DNA of 64,000 bases from JADGHX01 sp037200125 (GCA_037200125.1 JBBCGS010000006.1:620001-684000); one strand, 5' to 3'; numbered from the stretch's first letter, positions 34,153 through 44,071 are shown. Translations and numbers: made by a program. The notes: generated by a model not told the origin, from the sequence alone.

Positions 34153-36624
34153 CTAGCGCGCCGCTGACAGCCGCGCGATCGCCGCGTCCGCCTTGGCGAG
34201 ATTCGCAAGCCCGGTATCGAACACTTCCCTGCCCGTGCCATCCAGGGGAATTGCCGCGCTGATTTTCCGGAGGCTCGCCGTGCCTTGCGCCAGCACGTCG
34301 CGCGCTTTACGCCAGTATTCGAGCTGCGCATCAGGCGCAAGCTCCGTTCGACCCGCGCTCCCCACATACAACGCACCCAACCGAGTGCGCGTCTGCCCGA
34401 GCATGAAGGCCACCTGCAGGCTGTCGTACTGAGTTGCCAGATTCGCGAGCGTCTTCTCCGCCACGAGAAACGCATTCTCGGCCTCCGCAACCCGCCCCAC
34501 ATTGAACAGCGCCCAGGCGCGCCCCGATTCGTTCATCATGCTGATGAGCCGTGCGTGCATATCGCTGTTATCGGTGGCCCGCGCGGCCAGCACGGGCGCG
34601 GCGAGTTGAAACTGCTCGACGGCTTCGCCGAACGCGCCCTGCCCGGAAAGTTTGTCTCCCAGGTTGTAACGACTCTCGGCCGCGCTCCACGCGTACCGGG
34701 CTTCGCCGGGATGAAGCGCGATGAGTTTCTCATCGACCGCCAGCCCTTTGCGCGACAGTGCCACGCCTCGAGTGAGCATGTCGGCCATCGACATGCGCGG
34801 GTCTTCAAGGATCGAGGCATTGCCGTACGCGCTGGACAGCGCCCTGTACGCGCGCGAGTCACCGGGATGCGCGCGCGCATACGCCTCCACGACGGCGACC
34901 ATCCTGTCGACCGCCTTCATGCCGTCCGCCGGCCTTCCCAGAGAGCCCGCGACCGCGCCCTCGAGCCAGTACGCGTCGGCGAGCAATTTCGTGCGCTCGA
35001 ACTCGTCCGCGACGCCATCCTGCATGGCTTCGGCGAGTGCCAGCGTCTTTTGCGCCGACGCTTCGGCGGGCTTCGCGCCTTGCGTGTACACGAGGGTCAA
35101 CGTCCGCTGTATGTACGCCCTCGCCAGCACCGCGCCCAATCGATGCTCGGCCGGAGCGGTCGTATACAACCCTTCGAGCAGTACGATCGATTTGGCGTAG
35201 CTCTCGAGCGCGCCTTTCGTATCCCCGGTATTGCCGCCGTAGGGGCTACCCTGGATATCGCCCACTCTGCGATACGCGACCCCGAGCTCTTCCCGCAACG
35301 CGCGGTCCGCACCGGCTTCCTTGCTCAGCGCATCGAGATATTCGAGCGAGGTCTTGACCAGCATCTCTCGCGCCCGCGTCGCATTCGGAAGCTGCGCGAT
35401 CTCATCGTGGAAATCGAAGAGCCGGTTTGCGAGCTTGCGCACGCTGTCGAAGTGGCGCTGCGCGACCTGCCGCTGCTGCTCGGCGATGCGCGCCTCGCGG
35501 ATCGCGAAGCACAGGCCGCCGACCAGCGCGACGAGAACCGCGGCGCCCGCGGCGATCTCGATCTTGTGCCGGCGTGCGTATTTGCCCAAGCGGTAGCCGA
35601 GCGTTCCACGCCGTGCGAGCACCGGCAGGCCGGCGAGGGCATTGCGCAGGTCCGCCGCGAACTCATCCACGGTGCCGTAGCGCTTCTGCGGCTCTTTCCG
35701 CAAGGCCATTAGAAGAACGTTATCGAGGTCGACATCGATGTCGCTGCGTTGACCGCGCCGCCGCGATTGCACCAGGCTCGGCCGCCTCGGCACCGTTTCG
35801 CTCAGAATCTCGGCGATCCGCTGCGCTTCATTGAGGCGCGCGCCATACGGGCTCTCACCCGTGAGCAGCCGATACAGCACGACGCCGAGCGAATACACAT
35901 CGCTCACCGTCGTCACCGTTCCGCCACTCACCTGCTCCGGGCTCGCATAGTCGAGTGTCATCGCGCGCAGCTGCGTGTGCGTGACCGTGTGGTCGGTGCT
36001 CGCGACCGTCAGGCTGTCGTTCTCCAGCAGTTTGGCGATGCCGAAGTCGAGCAGCTTCACCGAGCCGTCGGCCGTGACGAGAATGTTGTTGGGCTTGAGA
36101 TCGCGATGAACGACCAGCCGCTGGTGCGCGTAGGCCACGGCCGCGCACACCTGAAGAAAGAGCCGCACGCGCTCGGGAACGCCGAGCTTGCGCGCCTCAC
36201 AGTAACGATCGATGGGCTCGCCCGCGACGAGCTCCATCACGACATACGGCAGCCCGCTCGCGGTGGTGCCGCCGTCGAGGAGGCGTGCGATGTTGCGATG
36301 ATCGAGCGCCGCGAGAATCTGCCGCTCCGTCCTGAAGCGCTGCTCGGCGAGCGGGTTGCGCACATCGGCGCGCATGACCTTGATTGCGACTTCGGCGCGA
36401 TACTGATCGTCGTCGCGCACGGCCTTGTAGACATCGCCCATGCCACCGGCGCCGATCATCTCGGCCACGCGGTACGCGCCAATGCGTTCCCCCGTGCGCC
36501 CGGCCGGGCGTGCCCGTACGAGAATCTCGGCGCACAGGTCGGCATTCGCCAACGCGTTCAGCAGTCGAGTGACTTCCCCGGCTTCTTGTTTTTCGTCGGC
36601 TCCCACCAGGGGAGTGTCCCGCAT
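34153..36624 (-). CDS. Membrane Ser/Thr kinase with C-terminal TPR-like sensor region
   Basis: An 823-residue protein. The N-terminal kinase domain (about residues 50-330) has GAGGMGDVYKA, Lys in VAIKVMRAD, HRDLKPNN, DFGIAKLL and DYASPEQVSGG. A basic juxtamembrane segment and one transmembrane helix follow near residues 360-380 (IAAGAAVLVALVGGLCFAI), then a coiled-coil start and a long helical, Ala-rich, TPR-like region. In related bacteria such kinases sit beside an ECF sigma factor; no such gene is seen upstream here. The start at 36624 lacks a clear ribosome site. It is convergent with the FimX-like gene. Confidence 0.85.
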   Translation of the reverse strand: MRDTPLVGADEKQEAGEVTRLLNALANADLCAEILVRARPAGRTGERIGAYRVAEMIGAGGMGDVYKAVRDDDQYRAEVAIKVMRADVRNPLAEQRFRTERQILAALDHRNIARLLDGGTTASGLPYVVMELVAGEPIDRYCEARKLGVPERVRLFLQVCAAVAYAHQRLVVHRDLKPNNILVTADGSVKLLDFGIAKLLENDSLTVASTDHTVTHTQLRAMTLDYASPEQVSGGTVTTVSDVYSLGVVLYRLLTGESPYGARLNEAQRIAEILSETVPRRPSLVQSRRRGQRSDIDVDLDNVLLMALRKEPQKRYGTVDEFAADLRNALAGLPVLARRGTLGYRLGKYARRHKIEIAAGAAVLVALVGGLCFAIREARIAEQQRQVAQRHFDSVRKLANRLFDFHDEIAQLPNATRAREMLVKTSLEYLDALSKEAGADRALREELGVAYRRVGDIQGSPYGGNTGDTKGALESYAKSIVLLEGLYTTAPAEHRLGAVLARAYIQRTLTLVYTQGAKPAEASAQKTLALAEAMQDGVADEFERTKLLADAYWLEGAVAGSLGRPADGMKAVDRMVAVVEAYARAHPGDSRAYRALSSAYGNASILEDPRMSMADMLTRGVALSRKGLAVDEKLIALHPGEARYAWSAAESRYNLGDKLSGQGAFGEAVEQFQLAAPVLAARATDNSDMHARLISMMNESGRAWALFNVGRVAEAENAFLVAEKTLANLATQYDSLQVAFMLGQTRTRLGALYVGSAGRTELAPDAQLEYWRKARDVLAQGTASLRKISAAIPLDGTGREVFDTGLANLAKADAAIARLSAAR

Positions 36625-36992
36625 CGGCAAAAAAATCGGGAACAAGTTTGATGCGTTTTGCGCGAATCCCGCGCGGCGGATGATTCGGGCGGCCGCCCCG
36701 AGCGCGACAGTCCGGATCCTGGCCGCGCGGGGGAGCAAAGCCCATGCTTATTGTTCAATACGAGCCATTCGTCCGGGACCCACTACCGATGAGGAACGAA
36801 TGACCTGCGCTCGTTGCCGGGATCGCAGACGATTTCGATTGACAATGAGCGGGCGGACCACCCGTTGCGCCCCGCGCGCATCGCTCTACCGCGCTTGCTG
36901 ATTGCGCAACATCTCGAGATAGCGGTCGCGTGGCTCTGTCTGACGCCACGACAAGAGCGGAGCATCCGGGATGCGCTGGCGGGGCCTGCCAG
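36625..36992. other. Intergenic region between the TPR kinase and parC
   Basis: No supported gene in 368 bp. Short frames on both strands have no family resemblance. An A/T-rich tract near 36630-36655 is next to the kinase start. I see no terminator for parC. Confidence 0.4.
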
Positions 36993-39242
36993 CTAGCCCA
37001 CGATCCCTTCGAGCCGGTCGATCTCCCGCCAGCCGCGCATCATCACGGAGCCGCGCTGGGCGCGCTGCCCCTTGAACTCCTTGATGTCCGACCAGTCGAG
37101 CGTCTTCTGCTTCTCGCCCGACCACATCATGAGCTTGCCGTTCGGCGGCACGACCGCGATGGCGGTGAGCATCTCTTCCCGCGCTTCCGCCTTCTTGGAC
37201 GGAATGTCGAAAATCTTGTTGCCCTTGCCCTTCGGCATCTCGGGCAGGTCGGACACCTTGAACGCGAGCATCTTGCCTTCGCTGTTCACGGCGCACACGA
37301 GCGAATCCGGCGAAGCGACGAAGGCCGGCGGCAGGACAATGGACTTGTCCGGCACGTTCAGCACGCTCTTGCCGGCGCGCCGATCCGTGATCAGCTCTTT
37401 CAATCGCACCGTAAAGCCGTAGCCCGCATCGCTCGCGAGCAGCCAGAGATCCTCCGGCTCGCCCATGATCACTCCGACGAAGCGCGAACCGTCCGGCGGG
37501 TTGAGACGCCCTGACAGCGGTTCGCCATTACCGCGCGCCGACGGCAGCGAATGCGCCGGCAGCGTGTAGGTGCGACCCGTGGTGTCCACGAAGACGACGT
37601 TCTGCAGGCTCTTGCCGCGCGCGATGCCCTGGTACGCATCGCCAGTCTTGTACGAAAGCGTGCGCGGATCGATCTCGTGCCCCTTCGCGGAGCGCACGAA
37701 ACCACCGGTAGACAGGATGACCGTGACCGGCTCGTTCGCGATCAGCGAAGTCTCGTCGATGGCGACGGCCGCTTCGCGCTCGATGATCTTGGTGCGGCGG
37801 TCGTCGCCGTACTTCTCGGCGTCGGCCGTGATTTCCTGGCCGACGAGCTTGCGCAGCTTCGCCTTGCTCTTGAGCAACGCCTCGAGCTCGTCGCGCTCCG
37901 TCGCCAGTTCCGTCTGCTCCTCGCGGATCTTCATCTCTTCGAGCTTGGCAAGGTGCCGCAGCTTCGTCTCGAGGATGAACTCCGACTGTTCCTCGGACAG
38001 CTTGAAGCGCTTCATGAGGACGGGCTTCGGCTCGTCCTCGCGACGGATGATCCTGATCACCTCGTCGAGGTTGAGATAGACCGCGATCAGGCCTTCGAGG
38101 ATGTGCAGCCGCCTGCTGACCTTGTCGAAGCGGTGCTGCAGCCGGCGCGTGACCGTCGTGATGCGGAACGTGAGCCATTCGGACAGGATGTCCCGCAGGC
38201 TCATCACGCGCGGCCGGCCGTCGAGGGCGATGATGTTCAGGTTGACGCGATAGTTGCGCTCGAGATCGGTCGTGGCGAAGAGGTGGTTCATCACCTCGAC
38301 CATGTCCACACGGTTCGAGCGCGGCACGATCACGAGACGGGTCGGGTTCTCATGGTCCGATTCGTCGCGGATGTCTTCGACCATCGGGAGCTTCTTGTTG
38401 CGGATCTGATCCGCCACCTGCTCCTGCACCTTGCCGCCGGACACCTGGAACGGCAACGCGGTGATCACGGCGTTGCCCTCTTCGATTTCGTACGTGGCGC
38501 GCGCCTTGAAGCTGCCAACGCCCTTGTCGTAGATATCCAGGAGATCGGAGCGCGGCGAGACGATCTCGGCGCCGGTCGGAAGGTCGGGGCCCTTCACGAA
38601 CTTCATCAGCTGCTTCGTGGTGGCTTCCGGCTCTTCCAGCAGGTGCACGAGCGCGTTCGCGACTTCACGCAGGTTGTGCGGCGGAATATCCGTCGCCATG
38701 CCCACGGCGATGCCTTGCGTGCCGTTCAACAGCAGGTTCGGCAGGCGCGCCGGCAAGAGCGTGGGCTCGTCCATCGTGCCGTCGAAGTTCGGTTGCCAGT
38801 CGACAGTGCCGTGGGCGAGCTCGCTCAGCAGCACTTCCGCGTACTTGGTGAGCTTCGACTCCGTGTAACGCATGGCCGCGAAGGACTTCGGATCGTCCTG
38901 CGAGCCCCAGTTGCCCTGACCATCGACGATGGGGTAGCGATAGGAGAAGGCCTGCGCCATCAGCACCATCGCTTCGTAGCACGCGCTGTCGCCGTGCGGA
39001 TGGTATTTGCCGATGACGTCGCCGACGGTGCGCGCGGATTTCTTGTGCTTGTTCTGCGAGGCGAGCGCGAGCTCGCTCATCGCATAGGTGATGCGGCGCT
39101 GGACCGGCTTCAGCCCGTCGCCAATGGCGGGCAGCGCGCGGTCGAGAATGACGTACATCGAGTAGTCGAGGTACGCCTTTTCGGTGAAGACACGGAGCGG
39201 CTGGCGCTCGATGCCTTCGAAGTTCAGTTCTTGTTCATCCAT
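36993..39242 (-). CDS. parC: DNA topoisomerase IV subunit A
   Basis: A 749-residue type II topoisomerase subunit that decatenates chromosomes with ParE. The start ATG at 39242 gives MDEQELNFEGIERQPLRVF; the quinolone-resistance region YHPHGDSACYEAMV has the wild-type Ser86 and Glu90; the catalytic Tyr126 is in MRYTESKL. The coiled-coil gate and the C-terminal beta-pinwheel (YQGIARGKSLQNVVFVDT, MLAFKVSDLPEMPKGKGNK) are complete. parE lies upstream on the same strand with a palindromic repeat between them. Confidence 0.97.
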   Translation of the reverse strand: MDEQELNFEGIERQPLRVFTEKAYLDYSMYVILDRALPAIGDGLKPVQRRITYAMSELALASQNKHKKSARTVGDVIGKYHPHGDSACYEAMVLMAQAFSYRYPIVDGQGNWGSQDDPKSFAAMRYTESKLTKYAEVLLSELAHGTVDWQPNFDGTMDEPTLLPARLPNLLLNGTQGIAVGMATDIPPHNLREVANALVHLLEEPEATTKQLMKFVKGPDLPTGAEIVSPRSDLLDIYDKGVGSFKARATYEIEEGNAVITALPFQVSGGKVQEQVADQIRNKKLPMVEDIRDESDHENPTRLVIVPRSNRVDMVEVMNHLFATTDLERNYRVNLNIIALDGRPRVMSLRDILSEWLTFRITTVTRRLQHRFDKVSRRLHILEGLIAVYLNLDEVIRIIRREDEPKPVLMKRFKLSEEQSEFILETKLRHLAKLEEMKIREEQTELATERDELEALLKSKAKLRKLVGQEITADAEKYGDDRRTKIIEREAAVAIDETSLIANEPVTVILSTGGFVRSAKGHEIDPRTLSYKTGDAYQGIARGKSLQNVVFVDTTGRTYTLPAHSLPSARGNGEPLSGRLNPPDGSRFVGVIMGEPEDLWLLASDAGYGFTVRLKELITDRRAGKSVLNVPDKSIVLPPAFVASPDSLVCAVNSEGKMLAFKVSDLPEMPKGKGNKIFDIPSKKAEAREEMLTAIAVVPPNGKLMMWSGEKQKTLDWSDIKEFKGQRAQRGSVMMRGWREIDRLEGIVG

Positions 39243-39285
39243 TCGGGTAATGCCTGGATCGGATTTTAAGAATGCGCCTGCGCAC

Positions 39286-39413
39286 GCGGATCGACGGCGA
39301 GCGCGGCCTCCCGTGCGGCACCGGCCGTAAGACCGCATCGTGCGGGGCCTCGTCTGCGCGTAGTCCTACGCGCAGACGTGCCGCACGGGAGGCCGCGCTC
39401 GCCGTCGATCCGC
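39286..39413. repeat. Nested palindrome between parE and parC
   Basis: Bases 39286-39321 and 39378-39413 form a perfect 36-bp inverted repeat. Immediately inside the right arm, 39352-39377 form a second perfect hairpin with 12-bp arms and a 2-base loop. A smaller CCGCA/TGCGG hairpin lies in the remaining interior (near 39333-39345). The whole lies in the 243-bp parE-parC spacer and does not resemble a terminator, because no U tract follows. Confidence 0.9.
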
Positions 39414-39485
39414 CGAAACGCGATGCCGATCGTTGGGTGTTTCCCTTCGAATCTACGCCGAACGGCTGTGCCACTCATTGAAAGA

Positions 39486-41378
39486 TCAAACCTGCACGTC
39501 CGCGAGATTGCCCTTTTCTTCGAGCCACTCGCGGCGGTCGGAGGCGCGTTTCTTCGCGAGCAGCTTGTCCATCAGCTGATCGGTGTCGTCCGCGGCTTCG
39601 ATCGTCAGCTGCACGAGCCGGCGCGTGGAAGGGTTGATGGTGGATTCGCGAAGCTGGGACGGATTCATCTCGCCCAGCCCTTTGAAGCGCGTGATCGTCG
39701 GCTTGGTGCGCGAGTTCGCGGCTTCGATTTTCTTCAGCGTGGCGTCGCGCTCGGCTTCATCGAGCGCGTAGTACACGTTCTTGCCGGCGTCGATGCGATA
39801 GAGCGGCGGCATGGCGACATACACATGCCCGCTGCTCACGAGCGGCCGGAAGTGCCGCAGGAACAGCGCGCAGAGCAGCGTGGCGATGTGCTGCCCGTCC
39901 GAATCCGCATCCGCGAGGATGCAGATCTTGTTGTAGCGAAGCTGGCTGATGTCGCCCGAGCCCGGCTCGACGCCGAGCGCGATGCTGATGTTGTGCACTT
40001 CCTCGGACGAGGCGACCTGGTGCGAGTCGACTTCCCACGTGTTCAGGATCTTGCCGCGCAGGGGCATGATCGCCTGGAACTCACGATCACGCGCCTGCTT
40101 GGCGGAGCCGCCGGCGGAGTCACCCTCCACCAGGAACAGCTCGCTGCGCTTCGGGTCCTGGTTCACGCAATCGGCAAGCTTGCCGGGGAGCGCAGGGCCC
40201 GCCGCGATGCGCTTGCGCACCACTTTCTGCGCGGCCTTCACACGCTCCTGCGCATTATCGATGGCGAACTGCGCGATTTTTTCGCCGGCATCCGGATGCC
40301 GGTTGAGCCAGAGCGCCATCGAGTCGCGCGCATAGGCTTCGACGAGCGGGGCGGCATCGCGCGAGGCGAGACGCTCCTTCATCTGGCCGGCGAACTGCGG
40401 CTCCTGGATCTTGATGGAGAGCACGAAGCACACCTTGTTCCAGATGTCTTCGGGCGTGAGCTTGATGCCGCGGGGAATGAGATTGCGGAACTCGCAGAAC
40501 TCGCGAATCGCCTGCGAGAGGCCGGTGCGCAGGCCGTTGACGTGCGTGCCGCCCTCGGTCGTCGGGATCAGGTTGACGTAGCTCTCGCTGACGAAGTTCT
40601 CGGCGTCGGGCGTCCAGCACAGGGCGTAATCGATGTTCTCGTTCTGGTGCTCGCCCTTGCCCGAGATGGGCTCGGGGGGCAGGCGATCCACCTTGCCGAT
40701 TTCATCGTTCAGGTACGCGCCGAGGTCGCCGGAGAAGAACCACTCGTCCTTCTCGCCGGTCGCCTCGTTGAAGAACTTCATGCGCAGGCCCGGGCACAGC
40801 ACAGCCTTCGCCTTGAGCACGTGCTTCAGCTGCGGTGCCGAGATGTTCGGCGAGTCGAAGAACTTCGGGTCCGGCCAGAAGTGCACGGTGGTGCCGGTGT
40901 TGCGCTGGCCGACGGTGCCGACGACGGTGAGCTTCGTGACGGGTTTACCGTCCTTGTAGCTCATCGAGTATTCCTTGCCGCCGCGACGGATGCGCACGTC
41001 CAGATGCGAGGAAAGAGCGTTCACCACCGAGACGCCGACGCCGTGCAGGCCGCCGGAGAACTGGTAGTTCTTGTCGCTGAATTTGCCGCCCGCGTGCAGG
41101 CGCGTGAGGATCAGCTCGACACCGCTGACTTTTTCCTTCGGGTGGATGTCGACGGGCATGCCGCGGCCGTCATCCACCACTTCGAGGGAATTGTCTTTGT
41201 AGAGCGTGACCGAGATTTCCTTGGCGTGGCCGGCGAGGGCCTCATCGACGCTGTTGTCGATGACTTCATGCGCCAGGTGGTTCGGGCGCGAAGTGTGGGT
41301 ATACATGCCCGGCCGGCGCCGCACGGGCTCCAGGCCGCTCAGGACTTCGATGTCGGACGCGGTGTACGACGTGCTCAT
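39486..41378 (-). CDS. parE: DNA topoisomerase IV subunit B
   Basis: A 630-residue GHKL ATPase subunit of topoisomerase IV. It has RRRPGMYTHTSRPNHLAHEVIDNSVDEA, DDGRGMPVDIH, LTRLHAGGKFSDKNYQFSGGLHGVG, the Toprim region ELFLVEGDSAGGSAKQARDR and ILADADSDGQHIATLL, and a short C-terminal domain. The ParE-type pattern (no long GyrB insertion) fits the length. ATG at 41378; the same frame extends upstream without family similarity. Confidence 0.97.
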   Translation of the reverse strand: MSTSYTASDIEVLSGLEPVRRRPGMYTHTSRPNHLAHEVIDNSVDEALAGHAKEISVTLYKDNSLEVVDDGRGMPVDIHPKEKVSGVELILTRLHAGGKFSDKNYQFSGGLHGVGVSVVNALSSHLDVRIRRGGKEYSMSYKDGKPVTKLTVVGTVGQRNTGTTVHFWPDPKFFDSPNISAPQLKHVLKAKAVLCPGLRMKFFNEATGEKDEWFFSGDLGAYLNDEIGKVDRLPPEPISGKGEHQNENIDYALCWTPDAENFVSESYVNLIPTTEGGTHVNGLRTGLSQAIREFCEFRNLIPRGIKLTPEDIWNKVCFVLSIKIQEPQFAGQMKERLASRDAAPLVEAYARDSMALWLNRHPDAGEKIAQFAIDNAQERVKAAQKVVRKRIAAGPALPGKLADCVNQDPKRSELFLVEGDSAGGSAKQARDREFQAIMPLRGKILNTWEVDSHQVASSEEVHNISIALGVEPGSGDISQLRYNKICILADADSDGQHIATLLCALFLRHFRPLVSSGHVYVAMPPLYRIDAGKNVYYALDEAERDATLKKIEAANSRTKPTITRFKGLGEMNPSQLRESTINPSTRRLVQLTIEAADDTDQLMDKLLAKKRASDRREWLEEKGNLADVQV

Positions 41379-41556
41379 TAGCTTCAGATTTTGTTGGCGA
41401 AAAGAAGGCAGCGCGGTCGCGCTGTCAGACACGGCCGGCCGTATGGGGCGGGGAATATAGCAGAGAGGGGTCCGAGAGCCAGCGCCGCGCGCGCGTCGGG
41501 CTGCCGCGGAGAGGACTCCCGCGGCCGGCGTCATCGCACGCAGCGGGCACTCGACG

Positions 41557-42141
41557 TCAGGTCAGGTCGCTCTTCAGCGAAGCTTGCACTGCGGGCGACA
41601 CAGGGTTGATTTCGTGGCGGTAGTGGTCGTGATCCACGCCCATGGAGAGCGCGGCGCCCGACTTCATGGCCGCGATCATCGACGGCGTCAGCTCGAAGCG
41701 CAGGAAGTGGACGGACGACGTCTTCTCGTCGTTCTCACGCTCCAGGTCCTCATCGGCGATCGCGAACACCTTCGGCTCGCCGGCGACCTGAACCCAGCAG
41801 CGGTCCTCGACGCCCTTGAGGCGCGTCAGCTGCACGCGGCGCTCCTTCTCTTCGGCGAACTCGATCAGCAGCGTCACTTTCCAATTGTTGCCGTCGGGAA
41901 TGAGCGGGTTGTAGGCGCCGAGCTCGTCCTCGATGCCTTCCTGCTCGAAGATACGCTCGGTGCGCAGCATCTCCTGCACCTGGTACTGAATGGTGATGCG
42001 GTCCTCGAACAGCCACATGAGGTTCGGGCCCACGCCCACCTGTCGGGAGCGCTTGTGCTCCATCACCTTCGCGCGGATCGCCGGGCGGTCGCGCGAATAC
42101 TGTTCGAGGGAGAAAAGATCGCTGGGCTTTAGCTTTTGCAT
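41557..42141 (-). CDS. DUF3501 family protein
   Basis: A 194-residue protein of the DUF3501 family (MQKLKPSDLFSLEQYSRDRP, GPNLMWLFEDRITIQYQVQEMLRTERIF, YNPLIPDGNNWKVTLLIEF, LRFELTPSMIAAMKSGAALSMGVDHDHYRHEI). It is repeatedly found in proteobacteria next to an Hdr-like Fe-S protein and rubrerythrin, exactly as here, with only 5 bp after the Fe-S gene. No catalytic motif is recognised; a role in oxidative stress or electron transfer is an inference from context. Confidence 0.88.
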   Translation of the reverse strand: MQKLKPSDLFSLEQYSRDRPAIRAKVMEHKRSRQVGVGPNLMWLFEDRITIQYQVQEMLRTERIFEQEGIEDELGAYNPLIPDGNNWKVTLLIEFAEEKERRVQLTRLKGVEDRCWVQVAGEPKVFAIADEDLERENDEKTSSVHFLRFELTPSMIAAMKSGAALSMGVDHDHYRHEINPVSPAVQASLKSDLT

Positions 42142-42146
42142 GGGGT

Positions 42147-43841
42147 CTACAGTCCGTAGGCAATTCGAAGCAGTTTTAGCGGATGCGTGGGTTCCTGAGC
42201 ATCCTTCATACCGCTTTCGATCTGGTGGCCCGCCATCGGGCAGTCGCTGGCGTAGTACGCGGGTTGGGCGCTCTCTACGCGGTTCATCACGGGGCGGCCG
42301 ATTTTAACCGACGCTGCACGGAACTCCTTCTTCACGGCGTAGGTGCCGTTGTGGCCGGAGCAGCGCTCTATTACGTCGACCGTGGTGTCGGGCACGAGTT
42401 TCAGGATGTCGCGCGTCTTCAAGCCGATGTTCTGCACGCGCAGGTGGCACGGCACGTGGTAGCTGATTTTCCCCAGCGACCGCTTGAAGTCGGTCTTCAG
42501 CAGGCCGGCGCGATGCCGAAGCATCAGGTATTCGAACGGATCGAAGATGCGCGACTGCACGGCCCTCACGTCCGCGTCGTCGGGGAACATCAGCGGCAGT
42601 TCCTGCTTGAACATCAGCACGCAGGAGGGGATCGGCGCGACGATGTCGTAACCGTCGGTGATCACCTTCATCAGCTGAGGGATATTCGCTTGCTTGTGGC
42701 GCTCGACGGATTCGAGGTCTCCGAGCTCCAGCTTCGGCATGCCACAACATTCTTCTTTCGCGACGAGTCGCACTTCGATGTTGTTGTGCTGGAAGATTTT
42801 GACGAGGTCGACGTCAAGGTCGGGTTCGTTGCGGTTCCCGTAGCAGGTGGTGAAGAGGGCGACGCGGCCTGTCGTGGGGCGAACCGCGGTCGCGGCGGCT
42901 TTCGAGGCGCTCTTCTCTTTGGCGGCTGCGGCGGCCTCCGACGCGGAAAGCGCTGCCGGACCCGCGTCGCGGGTGGCTTCGCCCGCCGAAGCGGCTTCGA
43001 GGCGCGCGAGCTTCTCCGCAGCGGTTTCTTTCTTTGGCGGTGTCGCGGATGCGGCCGATTTCGGCGCGGGCGCACTCGGCGCGTCGTTGGCGGCCTCAAG
43101 AGCGGCCATCTCTGCCATCACGGCTGCGCGCGCGCTCAGCGGCGCACGCGCTGGAGCGGCGGCGCCAGCAGCGCCGGCGCGGCGCTCATCAGCTGCGCTG
43201 GTGGCGGTACTACGAGGTGACGCGCCGCCGTTGTTCGCCGCTTCCGCGGTCGTTCCAACGAGGTCCTTCAGTCGTTTGCGAGCCGTATTCGAGTGGTACT
43301 TGGGAATCGGCGCTTCCGGGTGAACGCCCAACGTCGCATCGAGCAACTTGCGCCCGACGGCACTCGCGTTCACAGCGTTGACGATTTCAACGACAACAGG
43401 AATGCCGGCAATCGCACCCACCGTGTCAGTCGAAGCAAGCACCTTGTTGCGAAGGCCGATGCCTTCCTTCTTCGCGTGAACCGCCTTCGCCCGCAACATC
43501 AAATGCGGGAAATCAACGTTCCACGGATGCGGCGGCACATACGGACACTTGGTCATGAAACACATGTCACACAGGTAACAGTGATCCACGACCTCCCAGT
43601 AAACCTTCTTGTCGACCGCATCGAGCTCGCCGGTCGACGACGCATCGATGGCATCGAACAAAGTGGGAAATGAATTGCACAGACTGAAGCAGCGCCGACA
43701 TCCGTGGCAGATGTCGAACACGCGCTCCAGCTCTTTCTCGAGCGCGACCCCGTCGTAGAACGCGGGATTCTTCCAGTCGATGGGATGGCGGGTGGGCGCC
43801 TCGAGGCTCCCCTCACGTCCGCCGGAAACAGATGCGCTCAT
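42147..43841 (-). CDS. Heterodisulfide-reductase-like iron-sulfur protein
   Basis: A 564-residue protein. The N-terminal bi-cluster ferredoxin domain has DICHGCRRCFSLCNSFP and DHCYLCDMCFMTKCPYVPPHPW, two 4Fe-4S motifs. A low-complexity Ala/Pro/Lys-rich stretch fills about residues 195-315. The C-terminal part has two CCG-type domains: LFTTCYGNRNEPDL with KEECCGMPKLELGD, and YHVPCHLRVQNIGLKTRD with ERCSGHNGTY. Proteins of this GlpC/HdrD-like type sit beside rubrerythrin and DUF3501; the electron partner is unknown. The start is the ATG at 43841. Confidence 0.88.
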   Translation of the reverse strand: MSASVSGGREGSLEAPTRHPIDWKNPAFYDGVALEKELERVFDICHGCRRCFSLCNSFPTLFDAIDASSTGELDAVDKKVYWEVVDHCYLCDMCFMTKCPYVPPHPWNVDFPHLMLRAKAVHAKKEGIGLRNKVLASTDTVGAIAGIPVVVEIVNAVNASAVGRKLLDATLGVHPEAPIPKYHSNTARKRLKDLVGTTAEAANNGGASPRSTATSAADERRAGAAGAAAPARAPLSARAAVMAEMAALEAANDAPSAPAPKSAASATPPKKETAAEKLARLEAASAGEATRDAGPAALSASEAAAAAKEKSASKAAATAVRPTTGRVALFTTCYGNRNEPDLDVDLVKIFQHNNIEVRLVAKEECCGMPKLELGDLESVERHKQANIPQLMKVITDGYDIVAPIPSCVLMFKQELPLMFPDDADVRAVQSRIFDPFEYLMLRHRAGLLKTDFKRSLGKISYHVPCHLRVQNIGLKTRDILKLVPDTTVDVIERCSGHNGTYAVKKEFRAASVKIGRPVMNRVESAQPAYYASDCPMAGHQIESGMKDAQEPTHPLKLLRIAYGL

Positions 43842-43964
43842 GCCGCCGGTGCCTTTCGATCGATGGGTACGGGGCGAGAAACAACGGCACCGCGCGCGTG
43901 CCGGCGTCGCGCCGAATGAGGGTCGACGCCCGGCATACGAGGTCGAAAACCACGCTTGCGGAGA

Positions 43965-44000
43965 TCACGGATCCCCGCCTTCACAGGCGGGGATCCGTGA
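43965..44000. repeat. Perfect 16-bp hairpin between rubrerythrin and the Fe-S protein gene
   Basis: TCACGGATCCCCGCCT at 43965-43980 and its exact complement at 43985-44000 are separated by a 4-base loop. No run of T follows on either strand, so it is not a standard terminator. In the rubrerythrin to Fe-S transcript it could protect or attenuate mRNA, or be a dispersed palindromic unit. Confidence 0.85.
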
Positions 44001-44071
44001 ACGATGTCGTTCAACAGCAAGTCGTGACGCATGCCCGGCGCGGTAAGCACCGGGAGCACACATCCAACTGC

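Noticed and set aside
37551..39269. 572-codon plus-strand frame
   Set aside because: Exact antisense of parC, with the composition expected of a GC-rich shadow frame.
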